Assembly (NCBI GenBank): GCA_014529385.2 | Contig: CM043946.1 | Location: forward strand, 36,110,558-36,174,557 | Direction of reading: 5' to 3' | Length of the DNA: 64,000 nt | DNA from: Adiantum capillus-veneris | Taxonomy: Eukaryota > Streptophyta > Polypodiopsida > Polypodiales > Pteridaceae | Shown here: positions 21,984 to 33,895 of the stretch, one piece after another | How positions within the stretch are numbered: the stretch's first letter is position 1 | How the letters are laid out: the number at the start of each line of letters is the position of its first letter | The notes under the pieces: generated by a model | Databases searched by the model: none | What the model was told of the DNA's origin: nothing | Seen by the model: the letters and a program-made list of their open reading frames with translations, nothing else | Translations under genes and position numbers: made by a program

Positions 21984-22184
21984 ATTACAGAACGGAGGGG
22001 TTTCCTCGGGTTCTCGTGCTTGTATACGAATTCTCCCTAAATAAAAGAATACTCTTAATGGGGGGGGGACCAGCCCATCTTCTGGTCCCCAATACTGTGT
22101 CGATCTTCGCCCTTCTCTCGCATTTGCAAAGTATTTTAATTTTCAGATTTTCAAGTGCTCGTGTACGCTCCCATTTTGTGACAA

Positions 22185-22196
22185 TGGTATCAGAGC
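22185..22196 (+). promoter_or_regulatory. Primer-binding site, LTR-A element
   Basis: TGGTATCAGAGC, complementary to the 3' end of plant initiator tRNA-Met, one base after the LTR end. Confidence 0.95.
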
Positions 22197-22383
22197 ATGG
22201 TCTCCTCTCTTTCTCTGTAAAGGAGGACGACTCTGGGAAGACACGGGAAGAAGCTATGACAAGCCAAGAGAGAAGTAAGCAGGCGGAAACCTAAGTCCTG
22301 CAGGAAAAGCTCGCAGAGTTCGATTTTTTTTTTTCTCTCTGCAAGAAGGCGACACAAGACTTGGGATTCTCTGAGAAGGCGAC

Positions 22384-22990
22384 AAGAGCATGATGCTCAA
22401 GAAACTAGAGAATTTGAGGAGCGGAATGCTCAAGATACTTCAAAACCCAAAAGATATCCATGAACATAAATCGAGAACCATAGCCAAGAAATCCCGTCAT
22501 TTCGGGAAGGATATGAAGAAGGTCTCTAGACCTAGGAACACTCAGTCAAGCTTGATACTTTTGACGGAAGGGAAGATGTCCTGAAAGCTACTGCTTTTAT
22601 TCGACAGTTTGAAGTTGCTTTTGCAAACGGCACTTTCTGAGAAGTGTCGAAGTTGAAGCATGTGACCAAACACCTCAAGGGGATTGCAAGTACTTGGTGG
22701 TATACCAAAGCTCTGCAAGGAACTTACAACAACAATTCAAGGCTGAATTCTCCGACAAATTTTTTTCCTCTACGCGTTGAGGAAGGCATTCAAGAAGATT
22801 GGGATTGGTTTGCCCAATAGGAACACGAGCGAGTCAAAGCAAGTAGTGGTTCACTCTTGCCAAGGAAGGTCCATTCTTGATCCTCTCTGAGGAAGGAAAA
22901 GATGAACAAATTTAATGAAGGACTTTTGCCCGAATTTTGTAAACCCATCTGCAAGATACTTTGCAGCAGATGGTGGAGTCAGCAATAAAA
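22384..22990 (+). pseudogene. LTR-A gag remnant
   Basis: Translation in mixed frames gives FDTFDGREDVLKATAFIRQ, FEVAFANGTF, HVTKHLKGIASTWW and NKFNEGLLPEF. These align with the GYP3 Gag (VKFDTYNGRRDNDKALAF; FEVAFVEGNF; HVSMYLKGTTSSWW). Stops and shifts interrupt it several times. This is the only coding trace in the interior and marks it as gypsy-derived. Confidence 0.75.
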
Positions 22991-22999
22991 GCTGAAAGT

Positions 23000-25156
23000 G
23001 TACACCTTGATGTACATAGAATACAATCCCCGCAGTGGGACGAGAACCATTGAACACAGAAACAACGAATTTTTGTTACCTCTCCTCGAAGGATACATTG
23101 CTATCCGGAGAAAGTTTGGAGTAAGGGAATTCAATCTAACTCGTGAGATTTTGAACAAAAGACCCTGGAACTTTAAGTGAGAGGGCAGGTCTTTGATCAA
23201 AGTTAAATCTTTGAGGAACTCATAAACTGCGTATTGCTTATACGCACAAGATATGCATGTGTCTAACCAGGACAATCACTCTCAAGTGTTTATGAGAATA
23301 GAATTGAGTCGAAACATTGTTTTATACGATGAACTGCTTTGCTTAACCATCCGGAAGGTCCATGATTGATCTGGTATCCGGTAGTTCTCCAACAAATTGC
23401 CTGCTAGTGTGGGTAGGAAATTATGAAGGAACCATTTTGAGCTTTCAAGCAAAGAACAACTTTTATCAAGCTTAAGTACCCTACGAACCAACACTCCCTA
23501 CCCGGTAAGGGAAGATCAGTTTTTGCAAGAAGGAGATGCTGCTGCTGAGTTGGTCCGCAAAGAAGACGTTTGCCGGTGATGCCCATGACTCTCCCAAGTG
23601 TACCCGATGTCGCCAAGACCTAGTGCGCGAGTTCCCTTGCGAAGAAGTGCCTATGGAGCGTGGTTCCATCGCGACAAGCTGCTGTTTTTCTCTGTTTTCA
23701 GCCCATAGACGTCGTAGACGGGGCTGATTTACGAGAAGGAACCCGAGAACACACCTCTTTTGTGTGTAGGATTGGAAGAGAGGATTTTCTATGTAGAGAT
23801 CTCTTCCGGGGAATTGCTTTTTCGAGAACCGAGTTGCGTTTCGAGCGTCGAGACTTTGAAGGTAACGATTTTCATGTTATGATCTCTGAGTATTTGATTG
23901 CAGGTGTACTTCCTCTTCGTGAGGGAGTAGGAGCAGAGGAAGGCATGAGCCTCTGCAGGAGAAAGCGCTCTGAGGAACTAGAGCTAGATCAGCCCAAGGG
24001 TTTCGTACCCAAGTTTGGGAAGCAGATCCACGGATTGAAGAGAGGTAGACTCTCGAGATGTGATCCGGAAGTTGAAATTCCCAAGGAAAGGACTTCGTGT
24101 CCAAGAAAGCGGAGTTGTTCTGCAGGAACATGACTCTGGAAACAGAGTCGGAAAAGAGTTGCAGGGATGCCATGCCCTGAGTAGGACGGCAGAAAGGAAG
24201 GAACCATTCCGAGATTCCAAGCAAAGAAAAGCTTTCATTAAGCTTGAATACTCTTATTAAGCTTGAATACTCTTTAAGCCCACACCCCCTACCCGGTCAG
24301 GGAGGACATGGTAGTGCTTTTCGCACAAGTGAATGAACACTCTCTTTATGAGAGAAGGAACAAGCGACGACTACGGCCTGTGCTCGAGGAATCCAAGGAT
24401 TGAAATCCTAGTTATTTAATGAGCGGGTTTTGCTCTAAGATCGAGCCAACGGATCGTCAAGTTGAGCGTCTTCGCTCCAAGGATCTTACGAAGGGAAGGT
24501 AATTTCCCAGGTTCACCAAAACTCTAACACAGCTTAAGAATTATGTACACCTTTGGGTACATGGATAACACACGAAGATGCAGATCTATGCCAAGGAACT
24601 GGACGAGAGTTTGTTATACTCTCTTGAGCGCCTTTTTGCGCGCAAGGATATTCCGACACAAGAATCTCTATTTGAGATGTGTTCAGTAGAAGGAATTTGA
24701 GTTTCTCTACGGAGAAGAGGTTTTCTTATGGTCGTGATCATTGAGTACGCTATGTGCTTTTACCATTACAGTAGCAACTTTTGGTTGCGGTATATGTTTC
24801 TCCATGAGCAGGTCAAGTAGCATTTACATGCTGCTTGAATAAATTCGAACTATTATGTTCGTAAGAGTCAAATTCGCCAACCGTTTTAAAAATGGTAAGA
24901 ATTACCTTAACCACATATGGGAGAACATCATTGAGATCTCAAGCGTGTTCGCCCTTAAGTGGGCCGAGTTTGAACTTATGTTCACATAATGATATGGCTA
25001 GAATTTTATCTGCCTAAGATTTTGCGAGGAGTCCTAGATGCTTGCAAAGATGGCGTCTGCAAGGAAGAGACGCTAATGGGCGTCAGGGAAAAACACTGCT
25101 GGTGATAATAATTTACAAGAGGAAAAGATTGGAAGGAAGTGCCGCCGTGCACAAGG
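23000..25156 (+). other. LTR-A interior without recognisable coding
   Basis: No RT, integrase or protease motifs on either strand. The sequence has many GAAGGAA/TTCCTTC-like words and short self-similar segments (GAAGGAACCATT near 23422 and 24195; ACCCCCTACCCGGT and ACTCCCTACCCGGT at 24284 and 23492). Scrambled or degenerate element DNA. Confidence 0.5.
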
Positions 25157-25707
25157 AATCTTCGGATTGGAACCTTTCGCCTACGTTGAGCGATGGCCCG
25201 AAACAAGAACCTTCTTTAAGATGATCGCAAACTTTGTTTGTGAAAGAAAGACATCAACCTTAATGCTCTATGACTTGAGCATTCCCTATGTGGGAGGACA
25301 CAAGAGGTTTAATATCCTCTGGACTAACAACGCAGGATTATGCGCAAGGACAGATACCTAGATTGATTTCTAGGAAGATTATTCTTCTCGAATTTGAGAA
25401 GACGGAATCAAGTTAACAGAGTCTCGGATAACGAAACTTTGGATCAGAACAATTGGCCTACCCAGAGCAAAGGCCCGGAATAAGAACTTATTTTGGTAAG
25501 GTGGCACACTTTGTCTGCCACAGGAAGATTCACATGAGCTTAATGCTCTCAACATGCCCTATGCGGGAGGACACAAGAGGTTTAATATCCTCAGGACTAA
25601 TAGTGCAAGGTTATGCGCAAGGACATAGACCTAAATTGATTTTTAGGAGGATGATTCTTCTCGGGATTGAGAAGGTTGAATTGAGTTAACAGATTCTCAG
25701 AAAGACG
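25157..25707 (+). repeat. Diverged tandem duplication in LTR-A interior, period about 280 bp
   Basis: Both halves share GGAGGACACAAGAGGTTTAA (25294 and 25567), TTATGCGCAAGGACA and GAGTTAACAGA. They end directly before the gag-less 3' segment leading to the PPT. Confidence 0.8.
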
Positions 25708-25946
25708 CGAATGACGAGTTCTTACATGGCTCGTAAGTTTGATGAATGGTGAAGGATATCCTCGAGGTACTAGAGGAAGGACATGAACCGGTAAGGTAAG
25801 TATTGAATTCTTGAATTTTGTTTAATTTTTAAAGTTTTCTTTTGAGAAAAGACTAGCTCAACTCACCATTGAGTAAGATTTGGAATCTTTCCGGTTTCTC
25901 CCCGGAAGTTCAGTTGGACCTCTACAGTTGAGGACAACTGTTTATA

Positions 25947-25958
25947 AGTGAGAGGGAT
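25947..25958 (+). promoter_or_regulatory. Polypurine tract, LTR-A element
   Basis: AAGTGAGAGGGA immediately before the 3' LTR start TGAAACTAATT. Confidence 0.85.
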
Positions 25959-27247
25959 GAAACTAATTTGACTATTTGTTTCTAATTTCTATTTTCTAGA
26001 ATTAGGACTTTAATAAGAAATGTGCACAAGTTAACTAATAAGTTAAGGAATCACAGATCTGTAAGAAAAGCCATCAGGAAACAGACAACTCTGGTGTGTC
26101 ATATGATGGGTGACAAGAAGCACCGTGAAGGAGTTGGCCTGTTAGTTCGGTGGGAGAAGACCAGGTAATGGTGGTCCCTGATGAGTCACAAGATGGGTGA
26201 CAGGTTCATTGGTAAGGGGACACACTAAGGGTCTAAGGAGGAAATCCGAACTGAGTAAGAAAATACGCGTAAGAACGCAAGCACAAGAATAAAGATGGGT
26301 TCAATGAAGCTTTTTACGAAAAGCAAGAACAATCGCGGGAAGGCAGACGCTTTCCCGCGAGGAATCTATGTTTGCATTGCATTCGTGCATGTGGTTGCAT
26401 CCAGGGATGCCTGGGAAGTGTTGTTAAATGCATTGGTTTTTTAACTTATAAGGTTTTATTGAGTTTTTGGGCAAGTTCAGACCAATTTTAAAATATGTTG
26501 GTCGCCCACTTAATAAGTGGGCAGCCACTTAGAAGATAAAGCAACAAAACTAGCCAGCGAATTCTCTCTCCCTATTTCGGGTAGAACAGCGCCAAAAAAA
26601 AAAAAAAAAGAAAAAAAAAAAGAAAAAAACCGGCCGCGATCTCTACGCGAGCAGTTATTCGTGCCGTGGCCAGGGAGCTATAAAAGCACCACATGCCCTC
26701 ACTCACGAGAGGTACCAACATCAGCAAGAGAAGACTCTGCCGCAAGAGATCGCGAGACTACGAAGCACAGAAGTCGCTTTTCCCGCGCAAGAGTGACAGG
26801 TATCTATTGTGGATTCGCCATACGAATTGTTGTCGCGTGTTTGTGTGGTTTGTTTTGCAGGAATCTCCCGTCTTACAGGAAGGCCCTTCACGGGAAGTAC
26901 GGCTTCACGCCTAAGTCCCTTACGGGAAAGTACGGCTTCATGCCTAAGTCCCTTACGGGAAAGTACGGCTTCGTGCCTAAGTCCCTTACGGGAAGGAACG
27001 GCCTTGTGCCCAAGCCCTTTACGGGAAAGCACGATCTTCGGGTCTAAGATTACAGAACGGGGGGGTTTCCTCGGGTTCTCGTGCTTGTATACGAATTCTC
27101 CCTAAATAAAAGAATACTCTTAACGGGGGGGGACCAGCCCATCTTCTGGTCCCCAATACTGTGTCGATCTTCTTCCTTCTCTCACATTTGCAAAGTATTT
27201 TAATTTTCAGATTTTCAAGTGCTCGTGTACGCTCCCGTTTTGTGACA
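25959..27247 (+). repeat. LTR-A element 3' LTR
   Basis: Same layout as the 5' LTR: palindrome at 26504-26522, TATA at 26679, five minisatellite units at 26884-27048, and a G-run before GACCAGCCCATCTTCTGGTCC, which is itself a short hairpin. Ends TTTTGTGACA. Confidence 0.95.
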
Positions 27248-27252
27248 GTGAG

Positions 27253-27362
27253 GCGGCAGAGCGGCGCTGAGGGGGGCTGCGTGTAACAGCGCGCGAGGGC
27301 AGCAGGGCGCGCAGGCAGCGGGGAGGGAGTCGATGCTGCAGAGAGCCGCCATCACTTCACGC

Positions 27363-27364
<2 letters not shown>
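27253..27364 (-). other. LIN1 5' UTR, distal part
   Basis: GC-rich sequence that continues the LIN1 5' UTR interrupted at 20931. It ends against the GA tract at 27365, which marks the LINE 5' end. Confidence 0.6.

Positions 27365-27448
<84 letters not shown>
27365..27448. repeat. (GA)n tract between LIN1 5' end and LIN2 3' end
   Basis: 84 bp of GA. It separates two LINE insertions, so both lie in the same original microsatellite. Confidence 0.97.
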
Positions 27449-27451
<3 letters not shown>

Positions 27452-27684
27452 GAAATGAAATGAAATGTTAACGTCTTCAAAAGGCCAAAGTGACCTATGA
27501 GACCAGAAAGTTACAATGTGGTGGATTTGATGCAAAGTCAGAGTCAGAGTAACAAGATGACAACAATGACAAAAATGAAATGACAAATGTCACAATAAAA
27601 TACTATGGAATCCTAAACTACTAGGTGTGAACTAAGCAGCTAGCTGGGATAGCTAGATCACAAGAGATCCAGCATCGGTCGCTG

Positions 27685-27686
<2 letters not shown>
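27449..27686 (-). mobile_element. LIN2: 238-bp LINE 3' copy in GA repeats
   Basis: In sense it ends GGTCTCATAGGTCACTTTGG...GACGTTAAC followed by a (ATTTC)4-like tail and then TC repeats. LIN1 ends GGTCCCATGGGTCATTTCTGG...GACGTTAAT, so the 3' UTR is shared. The other end starts GCCAGCG next to another GA tract, similar to LIN1 (CCAGCG). It is either a severely 5'-truncated copy or a short SINE-like derivative with both ends. Confidence 0.7.

Positions 27687-27748
<62 letters not shown>
27687..27748. repeat. (GA)n tract on the 5' side of LIN2
   Basis: 62 bp of GA. Confidence 0.97.
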
Positions 27749-27749
<1 letters not shown>

Positions 27750-28230
27750 GCACCAATGGCGTTCCAACAAAGTTAACAAACCCTCTCAAGGGCGGCCCAC
27801 ACCGTTAACGATGTGTGTTTGTTTTAGAGCGCATAAATAAATGGAATGTACATGCTGCAATACCTCAATGCAAGACTGGATTTGACTTGAATGGATGATG
27901 TAGCCACGGTAATTCTTCAGGATGAAGGATGTCTAGGGCTGATTTGATGCACCTTTTGGATCTGTCTCAACGTGGGTTGTGGATGGCCACCACGAGACAG
28001 GTCTGGGGTTGATTTGCACAAGTGAGGAAACAAGGGCTGAATGCTCGCTACGAAAACACAAATCTGAGACGTAAAACATAGCAAATTCATCCCACTTGTG
28101 ACAAACCAGGCTGAAAACGGAGCTCTCGATGCCGGCAATGGGGCACCAGAGGAGGTGTAACGGGAGGGCACTAGGTGCGAACTGAAAAGAACAATATATA
28201 TATATTTATGTATTTGTATATATATATATA
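27749..28230. other. No gene seen
   Basis: Mixed-composition non-coding DNA ending in an AT microsatellite (28193-28230). Confidence 0.5.
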
Positions 28231-28659
28231 TGTCACAAAGTGATGACGCGGGTTGACCTAAAGGACGAACTTCGGACAGAACTAGGTCAGAGCCCCGCTA
28301 AAAGGGCAGAAGAAGTTGTGACAACTTGGAGAACCATTATGAGAGGCCAAAAATCGAAGGACACTAGTTTTTTTAAAGTTGTACCGACTTAAGGGGTCCT
28401 GTCCGATGGGGCTTAAAGGGACAAAGGCTAAAAGATGCGTAAAAGGCTGATGACGTGGTAGCTATACGAACCCCCGTGAATTGCGCTGTTGACATGGCAC
28501 TTGTATGGATTTTCTGCAAATAATGCTGGCTGCCTAGCGCTAGCTTTTGGAACCCAGATGCTTTTAGACTTGAAGCTTTCATGTACACTGCTTTTGGAAG
28601 GCCCAGGGCCTATAAATAAAGTGCTAGGGCCTTAGTTTCAGGTAGACAAGCTTGGGAGC
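28231..28659 (+). repeat. LTR-D fragment (U3 with TATA box)
   Basis: Starts TGTCACAAAGTGATGACGCG, the same start as the LTR following GYP4 at 43334 (TGTCACAAAGTGATGACGTG). A TATA box TATAAATA lies at 28611 in GGGCCTATAAATAAAG. The downstream part is replaced by the LTR-A copy at 28660. Probably the 5' portion of a gypsy LTR. Confidence 0.6.
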
Positions 28660-30074
<1,415 letters not shown>

Positions 30075-30165
30075 CAAGGTTGCATCCGTACGCACGTACG
30101 GATTGTATCCATACCGTACAGCCGTACCGTACCGTACGTACGGATAGATTCTGTACCGGTGTCTT
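30075..30165. repeat. hAT left subterminal GTACGG/CCGTAC cluster
   Basis: Many copies of CCGTAC or GTACGG in both orientations (30087-30160). The right end (33139-33216) has TACGTACC, TAGGTACC and TTGTACCG. Clusters like this serve as transposase-binding repeats in known hAT elements. Confidence 0.6.
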
Positions 30166-30323
30166 TTCTAAAAAAAATTTTCAGCCCTATTTCAGGCGTT
30201 GTGGTCTATTATTGCAAAATGCCTTCTGCGGCTGATTATTGAGAGCTTCTGGTTAGTACTTGCAGGTGCTGTGCAAGGTGCAGTTGACTAGTGAGTGCTC
30301 CTCTCTTGCAGATGATCAGTAAG

Positions 30324-32771
30324 ATGCCTCGTAAACCCAACCCAATGTGGGACACGCACACCCATGTGGTCAGAATAGTTACTACGCCGGGTCAGCAAGG
30401 GTCAGGTACTCGTCAGTGACAGTGCAAATACTGTGGGGAAAGCAAGACAAGTACTATTACTCGTGTTCTCAAGCATCTTACAGGTATAGATACTACAAAT
30501 CATTGCGATGGCTGTGAGAAGATTCCACCTCTAATCAAGGAAAACCTAATCCGAGAGCATTTCTTCTCAGCATCAAGTGCACCTTCGAGGGGGTCTTCGA
30601 TTTCACAGGATGCCTTGCAAGATGCATTACTTGGGGACCTTGGTGACAATCCAGGAGATGGAGGGATGGGTTCTGGCTCTCAGACTACTGTGCTCTCTAG
30701 TGTCGGCACTAGTAGGAAAAGAGCTTGTGTAGCAGGGCATGATGAGGAGGACATTGGGGATGAACGGTCTACAGTTCCCACCAATGCACCGAGGCAGACC
30801 ATGTTGCCTTCACGCGTAAACTCTCAGTCTTGGGTGAAAGAGAGACAAAAGATAGTAGAGATGGAGATTGCTCGCACTCTTGTAGAGTGCAATATTGCAT
30901 TCAATGTGCTTCGAACAAATCAATGGAAGAGGATGGTCAGAGTCATTTCTCAGGTTGGCCCCACGAAGTCGTGGACCGGCTTGGATTACAACAAGATGCG
31001 TACAAGTATGCTAGATGAGCAGAAAGCGGTCATTGACAGAGCAATCACTCCAGTAAAAGCTGAGTGGTAGACTTTTGGGTATTCTATCATTTCTGATGGA
31101 TGGAGTGATGTACGTAGACGCCACATCATCAACATTCTAATCTCATCTTGCCTTGGTATGTACTTTTTGAGAGCTGGAAAGACAGGTGAGAAGATCACTG
31201 CAGAGTTCATCTACAAACATATTCGTCAGGCCATTCTTGAGGTGGGAAAGGAGAATGTGGTGTAGGCAAATTCAATCTCTCCTCTGGTTGCTGGCATCTC
31301 TTCTCCTTGTGGAATTTTTTGTTCTATCTCTGCTATTTCAATGTACATTGTTTGGCTACTTGCAGGTTGTTACCGATAATGCTAGCAATTGCAAGGCCAT
31401 GGGTGATATGGTAGAGAGGGATTTCCCTATGATTGTGGACTCCATGTGTTGCCCATTGCCTAGACTTACTCATGGAGGACATAGGAAAATTGCCGTGGGT
31501 TTAGCCTATTGTGTCTGAGGCAACGAGGATTACCACTTTTTTCTGCAAGAAGCACCAAGCTCTAGCGATCTTCAGGAGTCACGGCACATTGGATATGGTG
31601 CGGCCCTCCAAGACCAGGTTTGCGTACATGTACCTTGTTCTTCAAAGACTGTACAGGTTGACGGACCCACTTTTGCAGACTCTGTGGATCCAAAGTGGCG
31701 CCTAATGCGCCATGCAGGACAGGAGCCTACCAAGGTCATTCAGAGGAAGGTTCTAGATGAAGCCTTCTAGACAGAGGTGCATAGCTTTGCCGTGGCTCTC
31801 TAGCCACTCTTTGTTCTCTTACGCGTGATTGATATGGAGGGATCTACCCTTGGTCTAGTATTTCACCTTTTCATGCAGATGAGAGGACACATTGAGACGT
31901 GGAGGACACTACCTCTAGAGCGGTAAGAATCATTAGGTTGCTTACCTTGCCTTTTTTTAAATAGAATGATAGGCAATCTGCCAATCTCAGATTCAATGAT
32001 TGTTCTTTTTGAACTTGTAGACGGAACGACATTCTGGCTATTGTAGATAGTCGATGGAAGTATATGCGTCGGCCCATTCATGGGATGGCGGCTATACTCC
32101 ATCCCTTCTACAAGAAGCCCGAGCTTTTTGGAAACATGGCCTTGCTGACCCTTCGTTCGAAGTACCTCAATCTCATGTTCAACAAGGATGAGCAGCTGAT
32201 CATAGATGGTGAGATGTCAAGCTTCACGAACAACTTGGGTCCTACTTTCATGAGGAGTGTTGCAGTGAGACCCGAGGCTACCAAGCTTCCCCTCAGTTGG
32301 TGGCAGAACTATGGAAGTTCAGGTCTTCCACAAATTTGCAAGCTAGCTCTACGTATTCTCTCTCAGGTACTCAAGTTGCTACATGTTTGTGAGCTGTGTC
32401 TAAAATGTTGACCTTGTGCAGTTTTGTCCTCTAAAGATTTGCACCTCGTGTACATTGCCATCAGGATTGTTCAGCTGGCGCTTGTGAGCGCAATTGGAGT
32501 GCATATTCTTTGCTGATCTGACAGTGCACAGCGAGAGAGCATTCGGATTGGGAAGCTTCCAGTACGCAGGCCTCGCGTTCGAGCGAACCCGGCTATTTGT
32601 CTCCTCTAGACTTCAGAGCAGGATGATCCACATGAGGATGATGCAGACATACCAGGGGACCGAGGATTTATAGGGCCAGAGTACGATGATGAGGGCAATG
32701 TCCTCACAGAGGTAGAGATGTCCTCTTCATCATCTTCATCGTCCTCTGATGATGATGATGGTGGCTTTTGA
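30324..32771 (+). pseudogene. hAT transposase (BED finger, DUF659, dimerisation region), with introns
   Basis: Exon 1 (30324-31259) starts MPRKPNPMWDTHTH, has the BED zinc-finger start CKYCGES...RVLKHLTG, and continues into DUF659 (EIARTLVECNIAFNVLRTN; YSIISDGWSDVRRRHIIN). Only two in-frame stops occur, TGA 30417 and TAG 31068, the first at an expected Trp. Introns with GT-AG ends: 31260-31365, 31923-32020, 32367-32464. Exon 2 has VVTDNASNCKAMGDMV (RNase H-like core) and, after a frameshift near 31500, HQALAIFRSHGTLDMVRPSK. Exon 3 has RRPIHGMAAILHPFYKKPEL and LPLSWWQNYG. Exon 4 opens DCSAGACERNWSAYS, the hAT dimerisation motif, and ends with an acidic Ser/Asp tail. It catalysed cut-and-paste transposition but is dead now. 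Confidence 0.85.
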
Positions 32772-33138
32772 GTGCAGTGCTGAGTGTGCGGTTTTTGGTG
32801 GTTACTAGTTATTGGAGTCAGGACTTCAGACTTCAGTCTTGGATTTATCATTTTCATGATTCATTATGTATTTATTTTGATGCTCTTAGTTTTATGTGAC
32901 CATGGCAGTAGACATATGATACTATTTGTTTGTAGACATTGATCAATGGTTAGCTAATCTCAGCTTTGTGTTTTCATTGTTCGGTTAGAGTCGTGGACTC
33001 CAGCTTTTGGCATTTGTAACGGTGTACTGTTGATTTGCTAGTCTTTATTTGAAGTCTTTATTTGAAGTCTTGGTGAATGCATAAGTAAATGTATGAAGTA
33101 CTCTCAGTTTTACGCTTTGTGAAAAAAAGGACGAATTT
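32772..33138. other. hAT 3' untranslated region
   Basis: T-rich non-coding DNA between the transposase stop and the right-end GTAC cluster. Confidence 0.5.
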
Positions 33139-33225
33139 TTACGTACCTAAAAACTCAATCCATTCTGTACTATGTACCTTAGGTACCGAATTTGTACCGA
33201 ACACTACGTACCTAACTACCTTGCT

Positions 33226-33895
33226 GTGTAAGGAGGTTGGTTTGGGGGAGAGCTACCAGGTACGAGATCAATGCAATTATCTTCTGGACGTTCCGGAGGT
33301 AGCTTGTCCGGTAGAGTATCCGTGAAACAATCTTTATACTTTTCAAAAATTTGAAAACGTTTAATTTTCAAGCTAGAGGCAAACTCTCATTAGTTTTATC
33401 TTTTTCATGTGCGAAAATCAAGTAAGCCAAAACACATTTCTTTATTTCCTTTTTAATGGAGATATGGCTTACAATAGGGAATAGCAAATCCAATGCATGA
33501 ACAAAAATTTTAATGTTCTTGCCCTCATGCTCAAAGGCGAGGGTCTTTTCTACATAATCTGGGACCGATTTCATATGGTAGTGCCATGGCATACCCAAGA
33601 TGATATCACATCCCTCGATGGGTGCCATCAAAAAGCATTCATAGTCCTTTGTACTCACCAATCCGAAAAATTGAGCTGTCCTTGCACGGGAATTGCATTG
33701 GTGGTCAACCCCTTGAATGCCGATCCACAAGTGACTGGAGTTCCAAGCTGAGCCGGTGTGAGGCCCAAGCATTCGTCAATCCAGGGTCGTAGAGGATCAA
33801 CCCCGCTGGTTATTCACGGATTCCAAGCCTTTAAGGAGCTGATGCTTCCCTTTTTCAATTTCTATATTCCCTTGCACATCAAGAATGGAATTTAA
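33226..33895 (-). pseudogene. Gypsy Gag-protease to RT start, fragment
   Basis: In sense: DVQGNIEIEKGKHQLLKAW, LGLTPAQLGTPVTCG, the protease tail EGCDIILGMPWHYHMKSVPD (compare GYP3 EGCDVILGMPWHYKM), then KYKDCFTDTLPDKLPPERPE and LVPGSSPPNQPPYT, the linker before RT. One frameshift lies near 33735. It is cut by the hAT element on one side and an LTR-C fragment on the other. Close relative of GYP3. Confidence 0.85.

Larger units (their letters stand above)
20932..22183 (+). repeat. LTR-A element 5' LTR
   Basis: TGAAACTAATTTGAC...TTTTGTGACA. It contains the palindrome GCCCACTTAATAAGTGGGC (21477-21495), a TATA box, four 33-bp minisatellite units (21852-21983) and AATAAA at 22040. Differences from the 3' LTR are mostly C/T transitions. 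Confidence 0.95.
20932..27247 (+). mobile_element. LTR-A element: non-autonomous gypsy-derived retrotransposon
   Basis: 6,316 bp with LTRs 20932-22183 (1,252 bp) and 25959-27247 (1,289 bp), primer site TGGTATCAGAGC at 22185-22196, and polypurine tract AAGTGAGAGGGA at 25947-25958. Flanks are GCGAG (20927-20931) and GTGAG (27248-27252), a TSD with one C/T difference that fits decay of a methylated CpG. The 3.8-kb interior has gag remains only and no RT or integrase. The LTRs are very similar, so it is fairly recent and must have used proteins from elsewhere. It split LIN1. Confidence 0.93.
16253..27364 (-). mobile_element. LIN1: near full-length LINE split by an LTR element
   Basis: Non-LTR retrotransposon on the minus strand. 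Order in sense: G/C-rich 5' UTR (27364-27253 and 20931-20583), ORF1 (20582-19729), ORF2 endonuclease (19695-), RT (18535-17386), C-terminal Cys/His motif (about 16590), 3' UTR, (CAAAT)3 tail. Without the LTR-A insertion (20932-27247 plus 5-bp TSD) it is about 4.8 kb. Both ends sit in GA/TC tracts (16166-16252 and 27365-27448). Several frameshifts show it is inactive. L1/Tx1-like by domain order. Related copies: LIN2, LIN3, LIN4. Confidence 0.88.
30075..33225 (+). mobile_element. hAT-type DNA transposon, decayed
   Basis: Encloses a BED/DUF659 hAT transposase gene. Candidate ends read CAAGGTTGCATCC (left) and CAAGGTAGTTAGG (right, complement), inverted for the first six bases. Both subterminal regions are crowded with GTAC-containing motifs. 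No matching 8-bp target duplication is visible: the left flank is an LTR-A copy and the right flank a gypsy RT fragment, so a rearrangement has probably occurred. Confidence 0.65.

Noticed and set aside
21629-22040. ORFs of 84-117 codons with repeated GKYGFxPKS or RKGLRHEAV peptides in the LTR-A LTRs (also 26517-27105)
   Set aside because: They arise from a 33-bp minisatellite, divisible by three and therefore open on both strands, inside an LTR. No protein family is recognisable.
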